Both the position numbers and the translations under genes were made by a program. Below the pieces are notes generated by a model that was given only the letters and a program-made list of their open reading frames with translations, made no database searches and had not been told where the DNA came from. A stretch of DNA of 64,000 nucleotides from Sabellastarte sp. h YS-2021 (Eukaryota; Annelida; Polychaeta; Sabellida; Sabellidae), in assembly GCA_964017235.1 (NCBI GenBank), contig OZ024930.1, positions 29,950,614 to 30,014,613 of the forward strand, in the 5' to 3' direction. Of this stretch, positions 33,827 to 45,049 are shown piece after piece (the stretch's first letter is position 1; every line of letters starts with the position of its first letter).

Positions 33827-34823
33827 CTGGAGCTTTTAGATCTGGATTCTATCTCTGCATCAGATGATGAATGGACTCTTCTCTTAACATTTTCTCTTTC
33901 CAGGATTGCTTCCAAGATCCGGTTATGGAGAAATGAAGGATCATCATGATACTTTTGCCCCGTATCCAGACTTAAACATTGTCGGATCATACCACGAGAC
34001 TTGGGAATCTTCTGACCTTGTAAAGGTGGACTATCACTATCAAATACTTCAACTAAATCCTCGTGGGAACTCAGACTCAATAAATCACACTGGATACCCA
34101 CTTCTTTTTGCCATGGATACATACTGGATGGGCCACTGACATCATAACTACCCGAACAAGGTATAGGATCTGTAGAACTTTCATCAAGCACGCTGCCTGC
34201 AATATTAACCTTGATCCCGCCTTTATCTTCTTCATAATGTAGATACATGGGATTTATCCCCTCTGGATATACAAAAGGATCTGAACTGTAGGTATCCGTA
34301 CTTAGACTTTTGCAATCCCGACGTTTCATCCCTTGGTCCAATCGATTCATATGACCATATCCAACGTTATCTATGCCACCCACACTGGTTTGGCAGTCAG
34401 AGTTGTCAATTGTCTTTCTAAACCTCTGATTGCCCCTTACCTGTTTCATTCTATGAAATCCTGCAGTATCTCTATGAAAAACAGATCTTTCTATCCTAGA
34501 ACTGTCTGACGGATACTGCAATGACACTTTGCTGCTATCCTGATGGTTATGGTAACATGGCCCTATTTTATACTCATGCAGTGATCCATAGTCCGTGGAT
34601 CGATTGGGATTTACTGTGAAATGTTCAGTATCCGTGAATCCAGACAAATGGTCAGAGCTCACAGAAAGGCTACTGAGGCTGGCAGATCTATCTTCAGCCT
34701 CAGATGACAGGCGATGGTGTATGCTGCCTCTTTGATCAGCAGTTTGTTTATATGATTTACTGCTTTCTGCACTGACGCTTCCAATACACGGGTGGTGCTC
34801 TTGACTGCTAACTTTTTTGATAT
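33827..34823 (-). CDS. Large internal coding exon, serine-rich protein, unrecognised
   Basis: The exon is bounded by acceptor TTTCATTTCAG|AT (start 34823) and donor CTCCAG|GTGAGT (end 33827). Both match consensus. One frame is open through all 997 nt (2 nt, 331 codons, 2 nt). The other frames and the opposite strand have only short open stretches. The protein is rich in Ser and Asp, with no membrane segment and mostly low complexity, so it is likely disordered. Possible short features: DCQTS near exon residue 142 and VGIQCD at 241-246, both resembling dynein light chain LC8 docking motifs. A charged helix-like end follows (FLHNRILEAILERENVKRR). I do not recognise the family. The exon needs both upstream and downstream coding exons. 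Its end phase equals that of the exon at 16926-16799. Confidence 0.75.
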
Positions 34824-35198
34824 CTGAAATGAAATTTATTGCTGGGTCATTTTTACAATTGTAATAAATATAATAAGCAATTTTCTTTCAGTAAACATTT
34901 AATTTAAACAAGGTGTATGTTTCCACATATAAGATTTGCAAATTATGATCCGTGATTTTTTGCGGTAATTGGCAATTTTCTATTTTCATCTAGATTAATT
35001 ATTGGAGGTACAATTTTGACCATAATAAATCACCATCCCTCTTAGATCATTAAATATTATCCAAATATAGTGAGTAGAATCCAAAACTGTATGAGTACGT
35101 CAACGGCAAAAATTTCATCTTTGTGGAAACATTTAGTTTTACTTTACAACAAAAGAAAACCAAAGTAGAAAAACAATCACACATTGTGTGCAATGTTA

Positions 35199-35927
35199 TG
35201 TGGGTGTTCCACCACACGACTAAGGCTCCCGATTAAGGGTTTTTGAGGGTCGGTTTCAAAAATTTGCTTAGTCCCAGGCTTCCTGTAAGGGTCGGTTGTG
35301 GTCGGTTGGGGCCGTGAGAAATATCAAACATGTTTGATATTTCTCACGACCCCAACCGATTATTTTTTCCCGCCATAAACAAAATGTCCAGTCCCAGGCT
35401 TCCTCAGGCCTCCTCAGACCAAATTTACACAGTCCTATGCTGTCCCAGGCCGCCTGCGACCCTTAGTCGCCGACCCTTAGTCCCAGACCCTCTATTCTTA
35501 GTCCCAGGCTTCCTGCGACCCTTAGTCCCATTGCAAAACAAAAATCGGCTATCTCGGTCTGGGGACGCCTGGGGACGCCTCAGGACACCTTGTGGGGTCG
35601 GGACTTAATCCTGGGTTAGTCGGGGCTTAGTCCCAGGAGGCCTGAGGCGTCCTGGGACCCAGTCGGTTTGTGTACGACAGGATCGTGGTTCAAACCGACC
35701 AGACAAATGGCTTAGTCTGTTCTTAGTCCCAGACCAGTTAGGGACTGTCTGGGGCCGCCTGAGGCGTCCTGAGGCTTCCTGAGGCCGATCTGTACTTAAT
35801 CCCAGACCTTCATATCGATTCTGTTTTGCAGTCCATTGGTCAATTTTTTTCCATTTTTTTCCAAGACTGTCCACGATTAAGGGTCCCAGACCCAATCGGG
35901 GCTTAATCCTTTGGTGGAACAGGGGCA
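35199..35927 (-). mobile_element. PIF/Harbinger-like MITE, copy 2 with central palindrome
   Basis: Inverted relative to the 19275 copy. The minus-strand end is TGCCCCTGTTCCACCAAAGG, and the plus-strand end is GGTGTTCCACCACACGACTA. The flanks are TTA (35196-35198) and TAA (35928-35930). The interior is full of GTCCCAGGC.TCCTGAGGC-type short repeats in both orientations. Open frames of 92 and 107 codons across it come from these repeats. It sits in the intron upstream of the exon at 34823. Confidence 0.78.
35302..35359. repeat. 58-bp near-perfect palindrome
   Basis: The core CGTGAGAAATATCAAACA and its exact inverse give 36 perfect bp (35313-35348). TCGGTTGGGG and its inverse extend the arms, with one mismatched pair. 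The 19275 copy has a degraded version near 19810. Confidence 0.95.
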
Positions 35928-36036
35928 TAAGAGAAACACTGCTTTGATCCTAATAATCCACTACATTTTGCATACTGTTCATAGTATATTTAGCACCTAT
36001 CAGTAAATGTTTGAATGTAGACAATTTTTGAGAGTA

Positions 36037-36854
36037 CAGTAGAACCTCGCTTATCCGGCCTTCTATTATCCGAATCTCCGGATTAACCGAACCGAAATGA
36101 TGTCTCCCTACATATAATGCACGGTCAAGCGTGAGCGATAATACAAGATTTTACACAGTCTCGTAAACGATGAATTGTAGTGCTTTGTAAAACGTACCAT
36201 TCACAGAGACGCCTAACTTCTTTCATCTTTATCACCATTGTTACAATAGGGGAGGGATTAATTCAATTACACAACCCCGCTACACAACTTCTTTGATAAT
36301 GCGCCAATCAATGAAAGTGTGTTCGATTGCGTTTCGCAAATTTATAATCTCCCAGAGTAGGTTCACAGACTGACAACGTTTAGAAAAGAAAAGACGTCAA
36401 CAATGCATTACCAATCAAACACGCATGTCACTGAAGGCGTGTTCGCTTGGGGTTTTACAATAAATAATCTCCCGGAGTTTTTCAATTGGCAATATGCGGG
36501 ATGATGTTAATCTAAAATTAAAATGCTAACAATGCAAGTACATGTACCAACCGAACACAACCAGCTCAAGTCCGCGTAATATTTTAAATAAAAATAATAA
36601 TAATTTCCATGGATATGGAGCAAATAAACGACAATTGAAGGGTCACTTATATTATATAACACAAATATATTAAATTATTTTATTAACGAACACCAGCGTC
36701 TATGTATATTGCATAAAAACAACAATTCTTCAATTATCGCCCACTCGGTAACCCATAGACCGTGAATTTCAGTTTCCTTCATCTATCCGAACCCCTCGAT
36801 TATCCGGCCGGATTGTATGTCTCCCATGGGGTTCGGATAATTGAGGTTCTACTG
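36037..36854. mobile_element. pogo/Tigger-like MITE, 818 bp
   Basis: The left TIR is CAGTAGAACCTCGCTTATCC. The right end is the inverse of CAGTAGAACCTCAATTATCC. TA flanks both sides (36035-36036 and 36855-36856). The subterminal TATCCGGCC and TCGGATAA blocks are typical of the Tigger branch of Tc1/mariner. No transposase frame remains. Confidence 0.9.
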
Positions 36855-36856
36855 TA

Positions 36857-38129
36857 ATTCTTTTCCAGTCATCGAATGCAATCAAACAATTTTATCTACA
36901 TTTTGTCAATATTTATATAGTTTTGACAGTATTTCATAATATGAAAGAAATATGCTAGCAAGTCATATACACAGAATCACAAAGTCACAAATCTTGACCA
37001 CAAGTCAGTAACACACGAAAATATACACCAAAAAGTGAAACCACTTAACACAGCAATAACATGTTTTTATCATCAATTTGAATTTATCAGAAGACTGATT
37101 TTTGTTCATCCACCAAATCTCAATTCAATACTCAAAGTATTACACAAATTTCTTTGCACGCAGCAATATATCTTATGTATCCAATTTCAGGCACTATTTA
37201 GCTTCTTACAAGTACAATCTTATCAAATTCGCAATCAGCCATAATTGAAAATAATTTGAAAGGTCTCTAAGTGCTAAAAAATGAGTGAGAACTGATAATT
37301 ATATATCTCAATCAAATGTATAAATTCTTTCTGTCATAATCTTCCACTGACTTTGAAGTTTTTCTGGCCCACACCTGCGGAAATTACACATACCCCGATA
37401 GGTGTTCCCTTAAAAACAACAATATTTTTATACAAGGCTTATCCATATAAATGAAGATATTTCCCAGTGAAGAACTTTGTGAATAGAGAAGACTTGAACC
37501 TGTGACCTTATCGCATAAAAATATTTTACAGAGCTTATATATTACCTGCACTTTAACATGCTGTATCAAATTTACACATAACTTATATCAAACTAATTGT
37601 ACTTATAAACGCTGTAGAAGAGGTACTTAAACATGCTAAACTTAAAAATCGGAAATCAAACATGGTAGCATTTTCTCACGCTTACATTTAAATGTTTATT
37701 CATACTCTTTCTGACAAAACATTTCCCTGTCTTGTCTCCATCTTTATGTGTTTTAGAGATCATAATAGAGCCGCAGAAGAAAAGTACGACTTTTTCCAAA
37801 TATTTGATCTCAATGAAAAGAATTCCTCTTTTCCAAATTGATTTTTTTTCTTCTTATTAAGTGCTGCCAAGTAGTTTGAGTTTGTGAGAATTTGTCTGGT
37901 TAAATTCAAAGTAAACTATTTATTCACACCCAGTATCTCCCAAACAGTGTTCTTGACAAAGGCTTCTGGCTATAGTTTTATCACCTACTGTAAACTTAAA
38001 GTTAGTAAACTTTCATTTTTACTAACGCCAGGAAGTTATGATTTGGGGTGCTTTTGTGTATGTTTGCTATTAGTCTGCCTATATTTCCAATCACTCCAAA
38101 TGTTGAGAACAAATCTTTCTAATTTTTTA
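36857..38129. other. No supported gene
   Basis: AT-rich. A tRNA B-box-like GGTTCAAGTCTTC (minus, near 37490) may be a SINE relic. No exon supported. Confidence 0.4.
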
Positions 38130-38275
38130 TATAAGTAAGGCCTGAATTGATAAAGAAGTGATTACATTTTGGGAAAGATCAGGACCATAGGCTGGATACA
38201 AAAAAAAAATCACAAATTTTAGGAAATGTGTCCCGGTGGAGGTCTGCATTCTATGAGTGCTTTCCAGTTTGCCAT
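38130..38275 (+). repeat. Dispersed repeat family R7, copy 5
   Basis: AAGTAAGGCCTGAATTGATA, GATTACATTTTGGGAAAGAT, GGCTGGATACAAAAAA and GGTGGAGGTCTGCATTCTAT. Confidence 0.75.
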
Positions 38276-38485
38276 ATACAGTATTTATTTATTGTAGAGA
38301 CATGGCATGTTTTCATACAACAAGGCAAGTGCCTACAATGAGTGCTGTCTAGTTCTTCATATATTTATTTATTGTAGAGACATGTCTTGTTTCATACAAC
38401 AAAGCAAGTGCTTTCTTGTTTTTTTTTCATATATTTATTTATTGTAGAGACAGGGCATGTTTCATACAATAAAGCAAGAGATTTG
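38276..38485 (+). repeat. Three-copy tandem repeat, ~75 bp
   Basis: ATATTTATTTATTGTAGAGA, then CA.GGCATGTTTCATACAACA and AAGCAAGTGC, at about 38282, 38359 and 38428. Confidence 0.85.
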
Positions 38486-39052
38486 TATCTATTAGGAGAC
38501 ATCGGGACCCAACTTTTGAGATATTTGTATCAGGAGATATATATCATGAATAATGCAACAATATCCAGCCTTATTTATATTATCAATCTCTGCAAACATG
38601 AAAGTACAAAAGCAACTAAAGCAGTTAGTTAGAATGTTTTTTGATCCTTCAAAACCAAATAAGCAGATCTTAAAATTTCAAGCAAACTTCCTCCAAATTT
38701 AAGGAAGCAAAGTACCTACCTTAAATCAAAGGAAAATGTCTTTTTCGTACATTAAAACCTTTGTTTTCTGACCTTATAGCATCTGCATATTCAATTTCAT
38801 TAACTATTTCCACTCTCCTATATTTATAGTTTCCTAATATTGTATATTAAAATTCCCCTTTTACTTCATGAACCTTCTATTATCTGAACCAAATCTCACT
38901 CTCCCTACCTGTTCAAATAATAGATGTTCCAATTGTACTGAACTATTGAAAGTATCAATACTCATATAAAATATTCGGTCCCCTTATTATACATGAATGA
39001 TTCACTATCCATTATCAGTCGTTATTGCAGCCGCCCAAGATATATATGAAGA
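38486..39052. other. No supported gene
   Basis: A possible Tigger-like fragment (ACCTTCTATTATCTGAACC, 38872-38890) is too degraded to call. Confidence 0.35.
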
Positions 39053-39465
39053 TGTAAATGATAATGACAAGTTGGGAATACTAATTTATTAAAATCTATG
39101 AAGTTAGGGTTACATGTATTTACAATAGCAAATAAGAAACTAGGGGACCAAAACCCCACACTGTTACAATACAAAGGCTAAACAGCCGAAATACACAAAA
39201 ACTAAAAACAATAAAATGATGGGTTAAGAGGTAGGGGGGAATTAAAACTGTTAACTTGCTTCTTTGCTTGTTACAGAAACACTACCGACGGAGTAGCTGA
39301 GAGGCTTGTTTATATAAGGTGGAAGGACTGTGACAAGGACAATGATTGGAGGACTTGTGTGACCGGCTCTGATTGGTCCAACCAGGGAAGGACGAGTCCA
39401 AATGGGACGGACGAGTACAAAACGACTGAAAGCCAATCACAGGGGGTGATTGCTCCTACAGTACA
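39053..39465 (-). promoter_or_regulatory. Solo-LTR-like or promoter-like segment
   Basis: Read on the minus strand: GTGATTGGC and GGACCAATCAGAGC (CCAAT-type boxes), then CCTTATATAAACAAGCC (TATA box). A CTCAGCTACTCC initiator-like site lies about 30 bp further, and AATAAA lies about 200 bp downstream. The span starts with TG and ends with CA. This order (CCAAT, TATA, start, poly(A) signal) fits an LTR, but no target duplication was found. It could instead be a host promoter: it lies upstream, on the same strand, of the exon at 34823. Confidence 0.5.
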
Positions 39466-40204
39466 TTCTTTTGCAACACAGAACATATTAATGCATTTAT
39501 TATAACATTTAATTTCAAACTTACACAAACGGAAAACAAAATCACAGTGCTGAAATAACTAAAAGCACTGAAATATTGTTTCTCAAGTTTGTGCAACAAT
39601 TTTCTTCTGTTGTTTTTTTACAAAAAAAATAAATATCCATTGTTTTGTCAACTGTATTTTAGATTCATATGACTTTAACCATTTTTTTGAACACAAAAAC
39701 ATATAAAAAACATATGAATAGTGTACATATTATTCTTACAACTGTGTTATGGAGAAATATAATTTACCACTTTCCTGCTAATTAAAATTTTTTTTAAATC
39801 TACTTTATAGGGCTATTGTAAGCATTTAGTTTGAGTTTTAGCCATTTTTAACTTTGATATTGAGAAATAAATATGTGATGGCTCTATTCAGAGCAATTAT
39901 TCCGATCTTTGTGTGACATTCTAAAGCTGAAATGATAAGTTTTTACCCAGTTTTTCAACAAAAGGAGGAAACAACCTCCCTCCTTAAGTTTTCAGGATGA
40001 TCTTTGGCAAGGAGAGTTTAATGAGGCTTTGTGAAAAGGAGACTTTAAGTGGCTGACCCAAAGGAAAAGAAATGACCTTCCTGGTTCTGGATCTTTGTGT
40101 AAGGGTTTGTGCTTCCTCTGGCACTGCTTAGTTACACCTGCTTAGTGCATGCTGGAGTAGATTTTTTACATAAGAATATGTACAGATACTGATCTAAGTA
40201 AATA
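39466..40204. other. No supported gene
   Basis: AT-rich single-copy-looking DNA with no splice pair or repeat recognised. Confidence 0.4.
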
Positions 40205-40950
40205 ACTAGAGGATCGCTGGCGAAGCAAAGCGATTGTTTTTGCATGGCAAAAACAAAGCGTCCCAAAAGAAAGATGGTGTTGGCTGCTTATAATAGAAAG
40301 AAGATCTTGCCTAGATACCCTGTCAATCTAAAATTATATCGAAAAAAAAATTGGAAAATTTAAAATGGCTTAGGAGATACAAGCAATTTTAAGTTTTACC
40401 ATTTCTGTCAAAAATTCGAAAATTCAAAATGGCCGCCATTTATGGAAAGAGGAAAATTTTTTTTCAAAACTGTGCAGAGTATTTTACTTAGATACCCTGT
40501 GGGTCAAAAATTTTGTTGAGATCGCTCTATCTCGCACGGTTTAGAAGTTATTAAGGGATTTGTATTTTCCTTGTTCATAAAAATTTTAATGCTTAATTAA
40601 TTAGCCTATTTTTAATGGAAGTCTACCAAAATCTAATCATTTGCAGATCTTTATACCTTGCATCAATATATCAAATTTCAGGCAAATATTTTAAACGCTT
40701 CATCCAGACAAGCAAAATCCTGTTTTTGGTCATGTGACTTCTCTGATTGGTTGAAATGTCATGGCACCAAATTCAGAAAATTTTCCCAGGGCTACTAAAT
40801 ATATGTGACAAGTTTGAAGAAATTCCATCCACTAGTAAAGACGCTATAGGTAGGCAAACTTGCGGAGCCGGCAGATACAGCAGAGCCAGCGGACCCTTCC
40901 ATGAGAATTCCTCCCATATGCAAACAAGCGTCCCACCAGGGACGCTTAAA
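40205..40950 (+). repeat. D-type element 2 with GC-rich hairpin end
   Basis: It starts with GGATCGCTGGCGAAGCAAAG and AAAGCGTCCC, and carries two core units (AAAATTCAAAATGGCCGCCA, ATCGCTCTATCTCGCACGGT). It ends with a perfect hairpin, AAGCGTCCC-ACCA-GGGACGCTT (40926-40947). Frames on both strands near 40750-40990 are by-products of the repeat. Confidence 0.7.
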
Positions 40951-41159
40951 TATAAACCAAAATACACCAACCTGTTATTTCTGTCAAATACCATTTAAGG
41001 GGCAAATAATAGTACAACTCCTACTTGAAATTAATGTCCCAATGTTTGTACATGATCAATTAACATCAAGCTTGCAAATCATGAAATTTTGAATTGGTCT
41101 TCCTGGCTGGTCAGAGTTAAAATTTATTTCATTTTTATTCAATTCCACATCATGACAGC

Positions 41160-41225
41160 ATTTGGGATAAGTTGATGGCCTGTCCCGATATAACCTACAA
41201 ACATTGAAAGATATTTAAAACACTA
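41160..41225 (+). mobile_element. SINE-1 3' tail relic
   Basis: CCCGATATAACCTACAAACA, then TTGAAAGATATTTAAAACAC. It aligns with the SINE-1 tail at 10155-10200. Confidence 0.5.
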
Positions 41226-41299
41226 CCTGTGATGGTCTATGTTTTACTTGTATGCCATTTTTTCAGTTTTACAGATTCTTGAATACCAGTCATTCCATT

Positions 41300-41365
41300 C
41301 TACTCTCATATGACTTTTATAGCACTTAATCTCTGCAAAGTGCAGATACTAAGGTATAACAAATC
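41300..41365 (-). mobile_element. L2-like LINE tail relic
   Basis: On the minus strand: ACCTTAGTATCTGCACTTTG, then CAGAGATTAAGTGCTATAAA and AGTC. This is the same order as 26117-26161. Confidence 0.65.
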
Positions 41366-41639
41366 TATTACCCCAGTGCAAAAAACTCTTATATCTAGAG
41401 ATACGGCAGGTCTCACCAACCATGGGGGCACCAAGAAAGAACAGAGACTAAGGTGGACAAGCTTGGATAGGATTTTTATTTGATCTGAAGGATGTAAGAG
41501 AGGTGCCAGATCTTTATGTTATCAGGTAATGCATTCCTTACCACAGGTTAGGTGTGTCATAAGCAAAACTGTGGTTAAAATTTTGACTGGTGAAGAGATG
41601 GATAGAGATAGAGCCCATAAAACAATCTATAAGGCCTTC

Positions 41640-43650
41640 CTGATGCAACAGTTTTCAAGTTACAAGTGATTTAATCAATAGTGATAATCTCCAATTAGCT
41701 ACAGGTCTGCAATTATACTATGTTATAGCTGAGCAAAAAGTATGTGAATCACAGATTTAAACCAAATACTGTAAATGAACTAGTTTTCAAGAAACAACTG
41801 ATTTACTCAACAGTGAGAACCTCAAAGTAGCTATTGCTCATCAACGCAATGAGCTACAGGTCTGAAACTTTACTATGTTATAGCTGTTCAACAAGTAGCT
41901 GAATAACATATGTAAAGGAAATTTTCATAGTGCAATAGTTTTCAAGTTACAATTGATTTACTCAACACTGAAAACCTGAAAGTAGCTACTGCTCATGTAT
42001 GCAATGAGCTGCAGGTCTGTAACTTTACTATGTTATAGCTGACTCCAAAACAGGTGATTTATTTATTTATTTGGGGTTTTACGTCGCTTTCAACACTGTA
42101 CGGGTCATATCACGACGGGTAGTTGGAAGGGCAGAGGAAACCAGTACATAGAGTTCGCTAGGGTTGTGTACTGTAAACTGCCGACCAACGGCAAGCAACT
42201 ACCAGCTTTCCCACTTAAGGCCGTCACGGGGATCGAACCCCGGCCTCAGAGGTGGGAGGCGAGAGTGTTACCACTCTGCCACCGTGGCCCCCCAAAACAG
42301 GTGAACAACACATTTAAAAAAATACTGTAAATGCAATAGTTTCAAGTTATAAGTCATTTACTCAACTGTGACAACCTGAAAGTAGCTATTGCTCAACTAT
42401 GCTATGAGCTACAGGTATACAATTTCATTATATTATAACTGACTGAAAAGTAAATGAATAACACATTTACACAAATTACTGTAGATGCAATAGTTTTCAA
42501 GTTACAACTGATTTACTCAACAGTGAGAGCCTGGAAGTAGCTATTGGTTAGCTTTGCAATTAGCTACATGTCTACAATTCTACTATGTTATGGTTGACCC
42601 AAAAGTAGATTAATAACATATTTAAAGAAAATTCTCTAAATGCAATAGTTTTCAAGTTACAAGAGATTCATATAACAGTGATAACCGGAAAATAGCTATT
42701 GCTCAGCTATGCAATGAGCTACAGGTCTGCAATTCCACTATGTTATAGCTCACTGAAAAGTACATGAATAACATACTTAAACAAAATATTGTAAATGCAA
42801 GAGTTTTCAAGTTACAACTGATTTACTCAACAGTGAGAACCTCAAAGTAGCTATTCCTCAGCTATGCAATGAGCTACAGGTCTGCAATTTTACTATGTTA
42901 TAGCTGATCCAAAAGTAAGTGAACAACATATTTGAAGAAAATATCCTAAATGCAATAGTTTTCAAGTTACAACTGATCTACTCAACAGTGAGAACCTCAA
43001 AGTAACTATTGCTCAGCTATGCTATGAGCTACAGGTCTGCAACTTTACTATGTTATAGATAATCCAAAAGTTGCTGAATAACATATTTCAAAGAAATTCT
43101 CTAAATGCAATAGTTATAAGTATTTACTCAACAGTGAGAACCTGAAAGTAGCTATTGCTCAGCTATGCTACAAGCTACAGGTCTGCAATTGCAGTATGTT
43201 ATACATAGTTGACTGAAAAGTAGGTGAATAACACATTTAAAAAATGCTGTAAAAATAATAGTTTTCAAGTTACAACTGATTTAAACAAAATATTGTAAAT
43301 GCAAGAGTTTTCAAGTTACAACTGATTTACTCAACAGTGATAACCTCAAAGTAGCTTTTACTCAGCTATGCAATGAGCTACATGTCTGAAATTTTTCTAT
43401 GTTATAGCTGACCCAAAAGTAGTTGAATAACATATTATATGAAATTCTCTAAACGCAATAGTTTTCAAGTTACAAGTGATTTTACTCATTATGGAAGATA
43501 CTGAAAAGTCAGAAACCAGCTATCATTCAGTTAACGTTAGAGATAGACTCCCAATTTACTCACCATGTTGTAGCTATACAAAAAATAGCTGAATAACATA
43601 TTTTTACAAAATGCTCTAAATGCAATACTTTTCAAGTTATAATTAATTTA
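41640..43650 (+). repeat. A-type satellite array 1, ~155-bp units
   Basis: About twelve units of TTTTCAAGTTACAACTGATT, TACTCAACAGTGAGAACCTC, AAAGTAGCTATTGCTCAGCT, ATGCAATGAGCTACAGGTCT and GCAATTTTACTATGTTATAG, ending with a CTGACCCAAAAGTAG..GAATAACATATTT block. Each unit contains an imperfect stem (GTAGCT-ATTGC...GCAAT..AGCTAC). It is interrupted by the SINE at 42058-42291. The right edge has GTGCATGATTTCATTAATTT, also found at the ends near 46167 and 46702. Confidence 0.95.
42058..42291 (-). mobile_element. Full-length SINE-1 with 13-bp TSD, inserted in the satellite
   Basis: On the minus strand: GGGGCCACGGTGGCAGAGTG, TAACACTCTCGCC, GGGGTTCGATCCCCG (B box), AAGTGGGAAAGCTGGTAGTT and GTTGAAAGCGACGTAAAACC, then (AAAT)n. 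CCAAAACAGGTGA flanks both ends (42045-42057 and 42292-42304). The A and B boxes are well preserved, so this is a young copy and the best family reference in the window. Confidence 0.95.
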
Positions 43651-43854
43651 GTGCATGATTTCATTAATTTTAATGCTTCAAAAATTATTTTAAAAATTCA
43701 TAAAAAAACTAGAAATAGGACGCATCTGTGGCCAGATGCTGGATGTATCCACCGACAAAGGCCAACTAACATAGTTTAGAAGATAAAAAGCATTTTTCGT
43801 TAATAAGCAAGCTGAAAGCACTTTTAAGTTTGGCTACCTTTATTTGACCCTGTA

Positions 43855-44040
43855 GCAGGGGCCCAAGGTGAAGTCTGACCACTTCAAAAGATTCGCAGTC
43901 CATGATTTCCTATAAGTCGTTTTCACATTGCAAACCTCTAGGACCAATAATAAGCAGGAGGGGCCCAAGGTGAAATCTGACCACATGAAAAGATTTGCAG
44001 CCCATGACTTCCTCTAAGTTGTTTTCATATTAATGAGTTA
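43855..44040 (+). repeat. Two-copy repeat, ~108 bp
   Basis: GGGGCCCAAGGTGAAGTCTG, ACCAC, AAAAGATTCGCAGTCCATGA and TTCCTATAAGTCGTTTTCA occur twice, at 43859 and 43963. Confidence 0.85.
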
Positions 44041-44935
44041 TTTGTGAAATACTGGCTATCTGCAATACTTGTAGAGATAATTCGCATTTACTCATTTTGA
44101 GTAGGTGAATAATTAGCTACGGGTCTGAAACTTCACCAAGTGAAAGCTCTCTCAAAAGTAGGCGAATGAGTTATTTGAGAAAAATTGGCTATCTACAATA
44201 CTTTTAGAGATAATTAGAATTTACTCATTTTCAGTAGGCGAGTAATTACCTACGGGTCTGGAACTTCACCATGTGAAAGCTCTCCCAAAAGTAGATGAAT
44301 GAGTTATTTGATAAAAAATTGGATATCTGCAATACTTTTATAGATAATTAGCATTTACTCATTTTGGGTAGGTGAATAATTAGCTACAGGTCTGAAACTT
44401 CACCAAGTGAAAGGTCTCCCAAAAGTAGGTGAAGGAGTTATTTGACAAAAATTGGCTATCTGGAATACTTTTAGAGATAATTTGCATTAACTCATTTTCA
44501 GTAGGTGAGTAATTACCTACGGGTCTGAAACTTCACCAAGTGAAAGCTCTCCCAAAAGTAGGTGAAGGAGTTATTTGACAAAAATTGGCTATCTGCAATA
44601 CTTTTAGAGATAATTTGCATTTACTCATTTTGAGTAGGTGAGTAATTACCTACGGGTCTGAAACTTCACCAAGTGAAAGCTCTCCCAAAAGTAGGTGAAG
44701 GAGTTATTTGACAAAAATTGGCTATCTGCAATACTTTTAGAGATAATTCGCATTTACTCATTTTGAGTAGGTGAGTAATTACCTACAGGTCTGGAACTTC
44801 AGCATGTGAAAGCTCTCCCAAAAGTAGGTGAATGAGTTATTTAAGAAAAATTTGCTATCTGCAATACTTTTAGAGAAAATGCAGAATTACTCATTTTTAG
44901 TAGGTAAGTAATTTAGCCACAGGCCTAATTTAGAC
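44040..44935 (+). repeat. B-type satellite array, ~132-bp units
   Basis: About seven units of TTGGCTATCTGCAATACTTT, TAGAGATAATTTGCATTTAC, TCATTTTGAGTAGGTGAGTA, ATTACCTACGGGTCTGAAAC and TTCACCAAGTGAAAGCTCTC, ending CCAAAAGTAGGTGAATGAG. It aligns along its length with the A-type unit and is shorter by a deletion. Each unit has a stem GTAGGT...ACCTAC where the A type has GTAGCT...AGCTAC. Confidence 0.95.
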
Positions 44936-45049
44936 ATAAAGCCTACCAATAGAGTACTGTGGTGCACCCTGTAATATACTTTGCAAACTTGAGAAGGCTA
45001 ATTTTTTTTTTGTTAGAGCGGTAATGGTGAAATCTCTCTACACACTACG

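Noticed and set aside
35330-35928. 92- and 107-codon frames on opposite strands
   Set aside because: They result from GC-rich short repeats in a MITE.
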